Shown here piece after piece: positions 53,174 through 61,812 of a stretch of DNA of 64,000 bases. This stretch comes from CAYZWU01 sp964482235 (GTDB lineage: Bacteria; Planctomycetota; B15-G4; CAYZWU01), in assembly GCA_964482235.1 (NCBI GenBank), contig CAYZWU010000004.1, forward strand, positions 136,649 to 200,648, given 5' to 3'. Numbering within the stretch: the stretch's first letter is position 1; every line of letters starts with the position of its first letter. Made by a program: the position numbers and the translations under genes. The notes under the pieces are model-generated. The model did no database searches and had not been told where the DNA came from. It saw nothing but the letters and a program-made list of their open reading frames with translations.

Positions 53174-54373
53174 TCACACGACGATCCCCGACCCTTTCAG
53201 TTGATTGATCTCCTCTCTGGAAAAACCCGCCTCATCGAGTACCCTCTCCGTGTCGCGTCCATAGGAGGGCGCAAAGGGCAGCCGCCGTCCGCCGGACAGG
53301 CTCTCCTCGTGCTCGACGGAAGGAGGCGGCAGGCGAACCCGCTTCCCCGACGGCGTCTCCGTCTCGAGAAGCACGTCCCGGATGGGCGGCAGATCGCGAA
53401 CCTCGGCCACCGTCCTGATCGGCGCGGCCACGAGCCCCTTCTCTCCGAGAAGCTCTGCGAGATCCGATGTCCTGAAGGCCTGCGTCACGATCCCCACCTC
53501 GCGATGGATTGCCGAGCGCTCGTCCTTCCGGCCGCTGTTCGTCCGGCGCGCCGGAGAGTCCAGGCTCCGGAACGGCTCGATCGAGACGAGACGCTCCCAC
53601 TGCAGGTCGTTGCCGATGGCCAGGTAGATGTAGCCGTCCGAAGTGGGATAGACGTTCACCGGCACGAACTCGCGGTGCTCGTTGCCCGAGCGGCGCACCT
53701 CTTCGGGGCCGTACCCCAGGTCGAGAAGGGGGATCGTGGTGACCAGCCACGAGGCGGCCGCCTGAGCCATGGATACATCGATGCGCCGGCCGCGGCCGTT
53801 CCGGACCTTTTCGGCCAGGGCCAGGCAGACGCCGGCATAGACCTCGTCCCCCGCTTTCAGGTCGACGAAGGGCACACCGCAAAGCATCGGCTCCCCCTCG
53901 GGGTCGCCGGTGAGGTCCATGTAGCCCGTGATGGCCTGGAGAGCGGGATCGTAGCCTGGAGCAGCCGGATAGTCGGGGCCCATGGCCGAGAGCCCGGCCC
54001 AGATCAGCCCGGGATTGCCGTCGCTCAGGGTCTCGTAATCGATGCCCAGCTCCCTGTACCGCTTCGGCAGGGTGTTGGTGGCGAAGATATCGGCCGGCAG
54101 ATCGCGGATCAGGCGCTTCAGCACCTCGCGCCCCTCGGGTTCCTTCAGGTTGAGCGAGATGGTCTCCTTGCCCACGTTGGGGCCGACGAAGTAGGTGGAG
54201 AGATCCGGCCGCTCGCCCTTCTTGCCCACGTACCGATTGGGGTCGCCGGGAAGCCTGCTGCCCTGGGGTGTCGACTCGATGCGGATCACCCGCCATCCCA
54301 GGTGCACGAACCGCTGCGTGGCGTAGGAGAGGGAGAGGGCCTGTTCCAGCGAGAGCACGGTGAGCTTTTCCAT
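53174..54373 (-). CDS. Class III CoA-transferase (CaiB/BaiF family)
   Basis: A 399-residue enzyme that moves CoA between acyl groups. Family blocks include LGWRVIRIES, LNLKEPEGREVLKRLI, DVFATNTLP-like DIFATNTLPKRY, and GYMDLTGDPEGEPMLCGVPFVDLKAGDEVYAGV, with the catalytic Asp in YMDLTG. It lies between the molybdenum hydroxylase large-subunit gene (5 bases) and the OYE-like gene. Benzylsuccinate, phenylacetate and carnitine are known acids of relatives. The likely role is loading or recycling CoA on the acid of this pathway. Confidence 0.92.
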   Translation of the reverse strand: MEKLTVLSLEQALSLSYATQRFVHLGWRVIRIESTPQGSRLPGDPNRYVGKKGERPDLSTYFVGPNVGKETISLNLKEPEGREVLKRLIRDLPADIFATNTLPKRYRELGIDYETLSDGNPGLIWAGLSAMGPDYPAAPGYDPALQAITGYMDLTGDPEGEPMLCGVPFVDLKAGDEVYAGVCLALAEKVRNGRGRRIDVSMAQAAASWLVTTIPLLDLGYGPEEVRRSGNEHREFVPVNVYPTSDGYIYLAIGNDLQWERLVSIEPFRSLDSPARRTNSGRKDERSAIHREVGIVTQAFRTSDLAELLGEKGLVAAPIRTVAEVRDLPPIRDVLLETETPSGKRVRLPPPSVEHEESLSGGRRLPFAPSYGRDTERVLDEAGFSREEINQLKGSGIVV

Positions 54374-54378
54374 GGCGA

Positions 54379-56715
54379 TCAGCTCCCCCCCTCTTCGCGC
54401 GCTTCCTTGAAGAAGCGGAGAACCCGCTCCGGACTCAGCGGAAGCTCGGTGATCCGGACGCCGGTGGCGTGATAGACGGCATTGGCCACCGCGGCGGCCA
54501 CGGGAATGAGAGGCGTCTCGCCGATTCCCTTGGCGCCGTACGGTCCGGCGGGATCGTCCGTCTCCACGAAGGAGAAGTCGATCTCCGGGAGATCGGTGGT
54601 GGAAACGATCTTGTAATCGGTGAAGCTCGGATTGCGGACGTACCCCTTGTGGATCTTCAGCTCCTCGGTCAGGCAGTACCCGAGTCCCTGGGCCACGCCG
54701 CCCTCCACCTGGCCTTCGATGCCGAGCCGGTTGATCACTTTGCCCACATCGTGCGCCACGTAGAGATTGAGCACCTTGACCACACCGGTTTCGAGATCGA
54801 CCTCGACCTCGGCCACATGGGTGCCGAAGGCGTAGCTGGCCGAGACGTCGCCCTTCTGCTCCTTGTCCGGCACACGGCTCGGAGGCTCGTAGTACGCCCT
54901 GGTTACCACCATGTCGTTCCCCGAGCCGAAATGGATCCGGCGGACGACCTTGGCCAGAGGAGCGAGGGATTCTCCCGTTTTCCTGTCCACCACCTCGCCG
55001 TTCCGGAGATCGAGCTGCCCCGGTTTCCGCTCCAGCTGATCGGCTGCCGCTTCGAGGATCTTCTGCCGCGCACGGCGCGCCGCCCTCAACGCCGAGTTGC
55101 CGGCAATGAACGTGGTCCTGCTGGCATGAACGCCCACATCCCAGGGAGTGATGTCGGTGTCGTTGTTGATGACCCGGATGTTGCGCACCGGCAGACCGAG
55201 CTCCTCGGCCACGATCTGGGCGATCACCGTTTCGGAGCCCTGCCCGATCTCGGACGAACCGGTCAGGACCGTCACTCCGGCGAAGTCATCGACCTCGATG
55301 ATGGTGCCGCATCCGTCGGAGCGGTAGATCTTGGCTCCGCCGCCCACGTGGAAAAGCGATGCCATGCCGATCCCGCGAACGACCTTCGCCTTTCCCTTGT
55401 CCTTCCGGGAGCGCTTTTCAGCCCAGCCGGATCGCTCGGCCGAGATTTTCAGGCACTCCTTCTGCCCGCACGTCCCGAACACCATGCCCTGGCCGGTCAC
55501 GTCGCCGGGATCGTGGGCGTTCTTCAGCCTGAGCTCCAGCGGATCGATGCCCAGCTCCCCGGCCAGATGATCTATCTGCGATTCCACGGCAAAGGTTGCC
55601 TGCGGATTCCCGTATCCCCGGAAAGCGCACGAGTAGGGGTTGTTCGTGTAGACGATCTCCACGTGCTGGCTGACGTGCGGCACGCGATAGAGGGAGGAGA
55701 TGGTCCGCATGCTGATCCACGGGGTCGTGGCGCCCCACGAGGTGCGGCCGCCGTTGTCGAGAAGAAACCGCGCCGCGCGAAAGGTGAAGGTGCCGTCCTT
55801 CCTGGCGCCGCTCTTCAGCCGGATCACCATCGGCTGCCTCGTCGGCGTGGCCATGAACTCCTCTTCCCGCGTGAAGACGATCCGCACGGGACGGCCCGTC
55901 TTCTCGGCCAGGAAGACGCAGATCGGCTCGAAGGGATGGATGTCGAGCTTGCTCCCGAAGGCGCCGCCGATGGGCGGCTGGATCACGCGGATCCGTTCGG
56001 GCGGCACGCCGATGATCGGGGAGAGGTCGTTCTTGTAGGAGAAGGGAACCTGGGTCTGCGTCAGCAGCGTGAGCCTGCCTTCCACGTCGAAGCTGGCAAC
56101 GATCCCCGACGTGCCGAGACAGCAGTGGGCCTGCCGCTGGAGGAGGAACGTGTCCTCCACGATCACGTCCGATTCGAGGATCCCCTTCTCCAGATCGCCG
56201 TGCGTGTAATCGTAACGGAACGGCGTGTTGTCCTTGAAGGCGGGGTTGATGACCGGCGCCCCCTCGGCAAGGGCCTGCTCGATCGTCGACAGGACGGGCA
56301 GATCCTCGTAGGTCACGCGGATCCGCCGCACCGCCTCGGCTGCCGCTTCGACCGTGTCCGCCGCGACGGCGGCAATCTCGTCGCGGACGCAGGTCACCAC
56401 GCCCTTCTTCAGCGCCGTGTTGTCACTGCCGAAACCGAAGGGCACGAGGTCGATGTCCTTGGCGGTGATCACGGCGCGAACCCCGGGCACGGCCCTGGCC
56501 TCGCTGGTGTCGATCGCCTTGATCCGCGCATGGGGCCGTCCCGCGAAGAGGATCTTGCCGTGGAGCATGCGGGGCAGCCTGATGTCCTCGATGTAGCGAG
56601 CCAGGCCGGCTGCCTTCTCCGGGGCGTCCAGCTTGGGAACGCGGGCGCCGATCAGGGTCTTCGCGGCCTCTCGCGCCTTCTTCTTGACGTCGCTGTCGAG
56701 CGTCGGGTTACTCAC
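54379..56715 (-). CDS. Molybdenum hydroxylase large subunit (xanthine oxidase family, HcrA-like)
   Basis: The molybdopterin-cytosine-dinucleotide-binding subunit of a three-subunit enzyme, 778 residues. A GTG start at 56715 is used because it overlaps the small-subunit stop and places the N-terminus (SNPTLDSDVKKKAREAAK) just before the domain begins. Family blocks are GGAFGSK, AFRGYGNPQ and the catalytic Glu in AKGIGETPLIPVAAAV. It hydroxylates an aromatic or aliphatic substrate with water, or reductively dehydroxylates as in 4-hydroxybenzoyl-CoA reductase (HcrA, about 770 residues). Which direction applies is unknown. The upstream 32-codon extension in the same frame is not used, as it overlaps the small subunit. 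Confidence 0.9.
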   Translation of the reverse strand: MSNPTLDSDVKKKAREAAKTLIGARVPKLDAPEKAAGLARYIEDIRLPRMLHGKILFAGRPHARIKAIDTSEARAVPGVRAVITAKDIDLVPFGFGSDNTALKKGVVTCVRDEIAAVAADTVEAAAEAVRRIRVTYEDLPVLSTIEQALAEGAPVINPAFKDNTPFRYDYTHGDLEKGILESDVIVEDTFLLQRQAHCCLGTSGIVASFDVEGRLTLLTQTQVPFSYKNDLSPIIGVPPERIRVIQPPIGGAFGSKLDIHPFEPICVFLAEKTGRPVRIVFTREEEFMATPTRQPMVIRLKSGARKDGTFTFRAARFLLDNGGRTSWGATTPWISMRTISSLYRVPHVSQHVEIVYTNNPYSCAFRGYGNPQATFAVESQIDHLAGELGIDPLELRLKNAHDPGDVTGQGMVFGTCGQKECLKISAERSGWAEKRSRKDKGKAKVVRGIGMASLFHVGGGAKIYRSDGCGTIIEVDDFAGVTVLTGSSEIGQGSETVIAQIVAEELGLPVRNIRVINNDTDITPWDVGVHASRTTFIAGNSALRAARRARQKILEAAADQLERKPGQLDLRNGEVVDRKTGESLAPLAKVVRRIHFGSGNDMVVTRAYYEPPSRVPDKEQKGDVSASYAFGTHVAEVEVDLETGVVKVLNLYVAHDVGKVINRLGIEGQVEGGVAQGLGYCLTEELKIHKGYVRNPSFTDYKIVSTTDLPEIDFSFVETDDPAGPYGAKGIGETPLIPVAAAVANAVYHATGVRITELPLSPERVLRFFKEAREEGGS

Positions 56716-57190
56716 GGGACACGCCTTCCCCGGCAAGAGAAAGAACAGCGTCGATGATCTTCCTGTATCCCGTGCAGCGGCAGAGGTTGCCTTCCAGGCC
56801 GCGCTTGACATCCTCCTCGGTGGGTGACGGATTCTCCTCGAGAAGGGCGTAGGCGGCCATGATCATTCCCGGAGTGCAGAAGCCGCACTGGATCGCCCCA
56901 TGCTCCACGAAGGCCTTCTGGATCGGATGAAGCCGCCCCTGAGGCCCCAGCCCTTCGATTGTGAGGACCTCGACGCCCTCGCACTCGAGGGCCGGCACGA
57001 GGCAGGAGTTGACCACCTTTCCATCGAGCAGGACCGAGCAGGCGCCGCACTCGCCTTCCCCGCAGCCGTACTTTGTCCCCGTCATCTCGAGATCGTTCCG
57101 GAGCACATCGAGGAGTGTGGCGGAAGGCAGCACGCTCACCTGGACAGGCTCCCTGTTGACAGAAAAAGAAAGCTCCACCTTCTCGGGCAC
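56708..57190 (-). CDS. Molybdenum hydroxylase [2Fe-2S] small subunit
   Basis: A 160-residue protein with the two cluster motifs of the xanthine oxidase family: plant-type CGEGECGACSVLLDGKVVNSC (about 45-65) and CGFCTPGMI ... CRCTGYRKI (about 100-145). Electrons pass from the molybdenum site through these clusters to FAD. Its stop overlaps the GTG of the large subunit. Subunit order FAD, 2Fe-2S, Mo is one of the common orders. Confidence 0.95.
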   Translation of the reverse strand: MPEKVELSFSVNREPVQVSVLPSATLLDVLRNDLEMTGTKYGCGEGECGACSVLLDGKVVNSCLVPALECEGVEVLTIEGLGPQGRLHPIQKAFVEHGAIQCGFCTPGMIMAAYALLEENPSPTEEDVKRGLEGNLCRCTGYRKIIDAVLSLAGEGVSRE

Positions 57191-57220
57191 TTTTATTTCA
57201 CTCCTCGTTATACTCGGATT

Positions 57221-58090
57221 CTAATCGGACTCCTCCATGGCGCGCGCGAGCATCCGCCTGAGCAGGATCCCCACGATCTCCCTCCTGTACCAGGCATCGG
57301 CGCGCTGATCGGAAATGGGTGCGATCTCGCTCCTGGCAGCGGTCTCGCACTTCTCGATCAGGCTTGAGGTGAGAGTTTGACCTTTCAGCAGGTCTTCCAC
57401 GCTGCGCCCTCTCGTCGGGACGGGGGCAACGGATCCGTATCCCACCCTGACATGGGTGAGCGCCCCCTTCTCCATCGTGAGCAGAATCCCGATCGATGCC
57501 ATGGCGATCTCCATGGCGGGACGGGTGCCGAACTTCTCCCAGGCTGCAAAGCTGCCCGGCGGCTGCGGGAAGAAGCGGACGTAGAGCACGAGCTCTGCCG
57601 GTTCGAGACCGGTGGATCCGGGCCCCTGGAAGAATTCCGACAGAGGCACCTCCCGCACCGAGACGCCTTCCTCCCCGAGCGAGGCGACGTCGCACACCGC
57701 GTCGAGAAGAAGAAGCGGAACGGCCGTGTCCGCCGCCGGCGAGGCGTTGCACAGGTTGCCCCCGAGGGAGGCGCGGTTGCGGATCTGCGGGCAGGCAATG
57801 CTGCGTGCGGCCTGCACCAGGAGCGGCGCGTGGGTCTGGATCAGGGGATCGGCAACGAGATCGGAGATCGTGGTGCACGCTCCGATGCTGATCGCCCCGT
57901 TCACGATCGACGAGCCTCTGAGCTCCTCGATCGCCTTCAGGTCGAGCAGGACCCTCGGCCTCTGCACCACTCCTCTCGACCAGCGCGGCATGAGGTCCGT
58001 TCCCCCGGCGAGAGGCGCGGTGTCTCCGGGACTCTCTCCGAGGATCGAGAGCGCCTCCTCTATTCTTTCCGGCCGATGATAGGTCTGCAT
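57221..58090 (-). CDS. Molybdenum hydroxylase FAD-binding subunit
   Basis: A 289-residue flavoprotein of the CoxM type. FAD-binding blocks are AGGTDLMPRW (about 28-37) and ASLGGNLCNASPAADT (about 107-122). 4-hydroxybenzoyl-CoA reductase HcrB has an extra insert of about 40 residues with a [4Fe-4S] cluster; the length here and the lack of such an insert argue against that special version. AAAGGA precedes the ATG, and a good promoter lies just upstream. Confidence 0.92.
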   Translation of the reverse strand: MQTYHRPERIEEALSILGESPGDTAPLAGGTDLMPRWSRGVVQRPRVLLDLKAIEELRGSSIVNGAISIGACTTISDLVADPLIQTHAPLLVQAARSIACPQIRNRASLGGNLCNASPAADTAVPLLLLDAVCDVASLGEEGVSVREVPLSEFFQGPGSTGLEPAELVLYVRFFPQPPGSFAAWEKFGTRPAMEIAMASIGILLTMEKGALTHVRVGYGSVAPVPTRGRSVEDLLKGQTLTSSLIEKCETAARSEIAPISDQRADAWYRREIVGILLRRMLARAMEESD

Positions 58091-58113
58091 GGGATCCTTT
58101 ATCCAACCAATCG

Positions 58114-58142
58114 ACTTAATGGGGAAGCGGTTCGTCTGTCAA
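58114..58142 (-). promoter_or_regulatory. Sigma-70 promoter of the molybdenum hydroxylase operon
   Basis: On the minus strand TTGACA and TTAAGT are separated by exactly 17 bases, with the predicted start about 17 bases before the ATG. It divides the leftward array: korABC to crotonase upstream, hydroxylase to ATC hydrolase downstream. Confidence 0.7.
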
Positions 58143-58207
58143 GAATCAAACTGGCGGCAACCGTCGCTGCAGCCGCTTCAGGCGACGGCCGGCGTGGAAG
58201 AGGATTT

Positions 58208-59053
58208 TCACTTCCTGTGGTAAGTGGGCTGGTCCTTCCTGTGCTCCAGGATCTTCTTCGCCCCCTCGACAAAGTCCTTGGTGAGAAGGTTGTTGATCGT
58301 CTCCTTCGCGGTGAGCTCGATCCACCTGTCGAAGTCCGGAAAGGCCACCCGCTTGATCGTCCGTCTCGTCGATTCCACGGCGAAGGGGGCATTCTTCGTG
58401 ATCATCGATGCCCAGGCGAGCCCTTCATTGTAGAGATCCTCCTTGGGGACAGCCTTGCGGATGATGTCCAGGGCCAGGGCTTCGTCCGAGTCGATAAACC
58501 TGCCCGTGCAGAAGATGTCCATCGCCGTGACCGAACCGATCTTGCGGACCATCATCTCGGGCCCCATCCATCCGGCCATCACGCCTATCGTGGCCTCGGG
58601 AAAACCGAACACGAGCCCTCCCTCCTTCTTCCCGCCCGATGCGCCGTAGAGCACGTCGCACATCAGGAAGATCTCCGCCCCGCCGCCCAGGGTGAAGCCG
58701 TGCAGCAGGCCCACGATCGGGATGCGGAGCTTGAACATCTTGCTCACCGCCTCCCGGCCGTCCATCAGGTGGGCGTAGGCGTCCTTGTAGCGCATGTTCT
58801 TGTAACCGCCGTCCTCCGTCGGGATCACGAGCTCGGTGAGATCGGCGCCGAAGCTGGTGTGCGGTCCATTGCTGTGCAGGATCGCGGCCCGGAAGGAGTA
58901 GTCGTGCTCGATCTCGTCGAGACGGTTCGAGAGCGCAATGAGCATGTCAGTGTTGAATGCGTTGCCCGCATCGGAACGGTTCAGCGTCAGAACCGCCACT
59001 GCAGGATCATCTTTGTCCCTGTCGAGAAGAATGAGATCATTGTCCGCCATCAT
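58208..59053 (-). CDS. Enoyl-CoA hydratase/isomerase family protein
   Basis: A crotonase of about 281 residues; the ATG pair at 59053 was preferred because a GGGAGA sequence lies just before it (an ATG 30 bases upstream is possible). Catalytic glutamates are in GGGAEIFLMCD and FGFPEATIG, and the oxyanion-hole region reads TSFGADLTEL. An insert of about ten residues after the VLYGASGG strand (KKEGG) and a Lys/Arg-rich end distinguish it from the enzyme at 44.5 kb. It may act on a cyclic dienoyl- or enoyl-CoA, consistent with its alcohol-dehydrogenase neighbour. Confidence 0.88.
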   Translation of the reverse strand: MMADNDLILLDRDKDDPAVAVLTLNRSDAGNAFNTDMLIALSNRLDEIEHDYSFRAAILHSNGPHTSFGADLTELVIPTEDGGYKNMRYKDAYAHLMDGREAVSKMFKLRIPIVGLLHGFTLGGGAEIFLMCDVLYGASGGKKEGGLVFGFPEATIGVMAGWMGPEMMVRKIGSVTAMDIFCTGRFIDSDEALALDIIRKAVPKEDLYNEGLAWASMITKNAPFAVESTRRTIKRVAFPDFDRWIELTAKETINNLLTKDFVEGAKKILEHRKDQPTYHRK

Positions 59054-59107
59054 CGGTCTCCCGTTATCAATGCCGGCGCCCATGGCGCCCGGTTCTTTCT
59101 CTTGATT

Positions 59108-60145
59108 TCAATCGTGAGGTATCTCGATCACTGCCCGGCCCAGGACGTTCCCGGCATGAAGGTCGTCGAAGGCCGTCTTGATTTCATCCAGGGTGTAGGC
59201 TCGGCTCACGAGGACATCGAGCGGGATCAGGCCCTGATCGAGAAGCGAGATCACCTCGGGGAAGAGGCGTGTCGGGCATCCCCAGGATCCGCCGATCCGC
59301 TTCTGCATCCCCATGAACGCACCGGCCTTGAGCTGGACCTTGTCCAGGGTGAAGCCGATGACGGCCACCTCGCCACCCTTGCGTACCGTTTGAAAGGCCT
59401 CGGTGATCGTCCGGCTCATTCCCACGCAGTCCACGGCCACGCGGATGCCGTCGCCCGTCTCCTTCTTGAGCGTCTTGTAGATCTTCTCCTGCCCGGTCGC
59501 GTTGATCACCTCGGCGCCGATGGCCGAAGCCAGCTCCAGGGCGCCCTCCTTCACGTCGACGGCATAGAGCTTTCCCGCGCCGAGAGCCTTGGCCACTGCC
59601 AGGGCTGCAAGCCCGAGCCCTCCCGCTCCGAACACGGCCACGGCGTCACCCCCGTTCAGCGACACCCTTTCCTTGAGCGCGAAGTAGACGGTGGAAACGG
59701 CATCGGCCGCCACGCAGACCCGCTTGAGGTCCAGGTCCGGCTTGACGGGAAAGGCGTAGCGGGCGGGCATGACGATGTACTGGGCATACGATCCGTGCCT
59801 CGACGACCCCAGCATGACGCTTTTCGGACAGAGGTTGTCCTCCCCCCTCAGGCAGAACTCGCACTCGCCGCAGCCGTAGACAGGAGGCAGAAGAACGGCA
59901 TCGCCGACGGCAGGTCCCTTGGCGCCGGGGCCGAGCTCGACCACCGTGCCCGCCGCCTCGTGCCCGAGGATCAGCGGATACTCCACAGGGACATGGCCTT
60001 CGAATATCGTCAGGTCCGTGTGGCAAAGACCGTTGGCCGCCACTTTGATCAGGACCTCGCCCTCTCCGGGAGCGGGAACGGGGACTTCGTCCACAACGAG
60101 CTCTTTCGCAGCTTTCAGTACCGCGGCCCTCATTTTTCCTGTCAT
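59108..60145 (-). CDS. Zinc-dependent alcohol dehydrogenase, Had-like
   Basis: A 345-residue MDR-family dehydrogenase; the start at 60145 is set by AAGGAGG eight bases upstream. Catalytic zinc ligands are Cys in NGLCHTDLT and His-Glu in LGHEAAG; structural zinc cysteines are in CGECEFCLRGEDNLC; the NAD motif is FGAGGLGLAA. The stretches IGFTLDKVQL and GGSWGC recall 6-hydroxycyclohex-1-ene-1-carbonyl-CoA dehydrogenase (Had/BamQ), the step before BamA in benzoyl-CoA degradation, so this is a candidate for that activity. The resemblance is judged by eye, and other secondary alcohols are possible. Confidence 0.85.
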   Translation of the reverse strand: MTGKMRAAVLKAAKELVVDEVPVPAPGEGEVLIKVAANGLCHTDLTIFEGHVPVEYPLILGHEAAGTVVELGPGAKGPAVGDAVLLPPVYGCGECEFCLRGEDNLCPKSVMLGSSRHGSYAQYIVMPARYAFPVKPDLDLKRVCVAADAVSTVYFALKERVSLNGGDAVAVFGAGGLGLAALAVAKALGAGKLYAVDVKEGALELASAIGAEVINATGQEKIYKTLKKETGDGIRVAVDCVGMSRTITEAFQTVRKGGEVAVIGFTLDKVQLKAGAFMGMQKRIGGSWGCPTRLFPEVISLLDQGLIPLDVLVSRAYTLDEIKTAFDDLHAGNVLGRAVIEIPHD

Positions 60146-60195
60146 TTGAAACGCCTCCTTCGTTTTCTGGATCAAGCCCTTCCGATCCGGCACTC

Positions 60196-61197
60196 TCACA
60201 GCAGATAGTCCGGGATATCGTCAGGATCCCGAGAGCCGTTCTTGATCTCCTCGGTGATGATCATGGATACGAAAAACTTGTTCAGGTCAACGTCCAGATT
60301 GCGGAACTGCCTCGCCGTATTGACGATGGCCCCGTTGATGAAATCGATCTCCGTGGGCAGCTTCTTGACCAGGTCCGTCCACATGGAGGGATAGTGATCC
60401 CCGCCGGCCGCCAGGTACTCCATGCATTTCTTAAGCGCATCCTCTCCATAGTAGTAGCCGAGCATCGCGGCTGTGGACAGCCCCTCCTGGATCAGCGTCT
60501 TGACCAGCGACCGCGTGTGGGGGTAGGTCATCGCCTTCGCCATGGTGATGCCCGTCGTGGCGCACATGGCGTTGAGCGACGAGTTGAGGATCGTCTTGAA
60601 GAACGCCTGGGATCTCACCTCCCTGTGCCCGATCGCCTGCGTATCGAGGCCCGAGTAGGACAGCGTCTCGATCACGTCCTCGAGATCGTTGGGCCGGTCG
60701 GTGGCCGGACCGATGTAGTTGGGAGGCCGAAACCAGTTCATGGTGACGTAGCCCGTCGATGGATCGATGTTGCAGGCATAGTTGACCACGCCGCGCGAGA
60801 CGTACTGCCCGCCGATCTCCTCGGCCATGGTATCCTCCACGCCGATGCCGTTCTGGAAGCAGACGACACGGATCCCGGGATAGAAGATCTGCTTGACCTG
60901 GCGGGAGACATCCTTGAGGGCGCGCGTCTTCGTGGCCACGAAAACCATCGACAGGTTCAGTCGCTCCAGCTCCTTGATCTCGGTGAACAGCAGATCCGGA
61001 TCGGGGCTCATCTCGATATCCGTGTAGCGGGAGATCTTGAGCCCGTACTCCTTGATCTGTCCTATCCGTTGCGGGATATCCACGAAGGCGACCTGCTTTC
61101 TCGCCTTGAGCAGATGGGTTCCCAGAACCGTCCCCACGGAACCGATCCCGATGATTGCAATGGTCTCTCTGGAAGGATCCATCTGATACTCCGTCAC
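60196..61197 (-). CDS. Ketopantoate reductase (PanE/ApbA) family protein
   Basis: A 333-residue NAD(P)-dependent reductase. The N-terminal Rossmann motif is IIGIGSVGTVLGTHLL (about 14-29); CFQNGIGVED is the family catalytic turn, and a C-terminal helical domain carries KTILNSSLNAMCATTG with the catalytic Lys region. The family includes 2-dehydropantoate 2-reductase and enzymes for other 2-oxo acids. Located between korABC and the Had-like gene, it may reduce a 2-oxo acid of the pathway, or it may be true PanE; no other pantothenate gene is near. Confidence 0.85.
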   Translation of the reverse strand: MTEYQMDPSRETIAIIGIGSVGTVLGTHLLKARKQVAFVDIPQRIGQIKEYGLKISRYTDIEMSPDPDLLFTEIKELERLNLSMVFVATKTRALKDVSRQVKQIFYPGIRVVCFQNGIGVEDTMAEEIGGQYVSRGVVNYACNIDPSTGYVTMNWFRPPNYIGPATDRPNDLEDVIETLSYSGLDTQAIGHREVRSQAFFKTILNSSLNAMCATTGITMAKAMTYPHTRSLVKTLIQEGLSTAAMLGYYYGEDALKKCMEYLAAGGDHYPSMWTDLVKKLPTEIDFINGAIVNTARQFRNLDVDLNKFFVSMIITEEIKNGSRDPDDIPDYLL

Positions 61198-61219
61198 ACT
61201 TTACCTCATTTAATACCAA

Positions 61220-61774
61220 TCACCGAAGCGTCGAGCCGCCCTTGTGCCGGCTTTCCGCTTCTCCCCGCTGAAATCCATTGTCGAAAGCGGCGCAGTTCAT
61301 TTCTTCTGTTCCGGGCGGCACACCGGCCGCGATGGCCAGCCTCATCGATTCGCACGTCACAACGGATGCGAGTCCCACCAGACAGCCCAGCATGATCACG
61401 TTGATTACCACGCTCCGCTTGAAAATCTTTTCCGCTACTTCCACCGCCGGGAAGCCGAAGGCTTCGATGCCATGGCGCCTATCATACTCGATACTGTTCT
61501 CGTAAACCAGTATGCCTCCATTCTTCAAATCAGGAAGATATCGCGCAAGGGCCGGCGGGGACATGGCGACGAGAACATCGTGCTGCCGGGGAACGAGCTC
61601 GAGAATCTGTTCGTCGGAGATGATCACGTCGCTCCGGCAGGCCCCGCCGCGCGATTCGCTGCCGTACGACTGATTTTGAAGCGCATTGCGGCCGTCCAGC
61701 ACGGCTGCATGCCCCAGGATGCCGCCTGCCATGACAACGCCCTGCCCGCCGAAACCGGCCAGCCTGATGTTCAC
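61220..61774 (-). CDS. korC: 2-oxoacid:ferredoxin oxidoreductase, gamma subunit
   Basis: A 184-residue subunit of a TPP-dependent enzyme that oxidatively decarboxylates a 2-oxo acid to the acyl-CoA and reduces ferredoxin. A GTG start at 61774 is chosen because the family begins there (NIRLAGFGGQGVVMAG); the frame stays open upstream but carries no homology there. ALQNQSYGSESRGGACRSDV and VAMSPPALARYL are family blocks. It lies 38 bases after korB. Confidence 0.88.
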   Translation of the reverse strand: MNIRLAGFGGQGVVMAGGILGHAAVLDGRNALQNQSYGSESRGGACRSDVIISDEQILELVPRQHDVLVAMSPPALARYLPDLKNGGILVYENSIEYDRRHGIEAFGFPAVEVAEKIFKRSVVINVIMLGCLVGLASVVTCESMRLAIAAGVPPGTEEMNCAAFDNGFQRGEAESRHKGGSTLR

Positions 61775-61812
61775 GATCCCTGAATTCCTTTCTTGATGGT
61801 AGGCTTTGTCGA

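Noticed and set aside
57221..58090. The molybdenum hydroxylase as a confirmed 4-hydroxybenzoyl-CoA reductase (hcrABC)
   Set aside because: The FAD subunit is about the standard length and lacks the [4Fe-4S] insert that marks HcrB, so the specific name is not supported.
57377..60208. A 943-codon open frame on the plus strand across the hydroxylase, crotonase and dehydrogenase genes
   Set aside because: It is antisense to four well-supported genes, rich in Arg, His and Gly and without any recognisable domain, so it is a by-product of the high GC content. The same applies to long antisense frames at 5211-6914, 20042-21892, 27846-30056, 29861-31831, 33240-34883, 37329-39080, 51190-53208 and 54469-56757.
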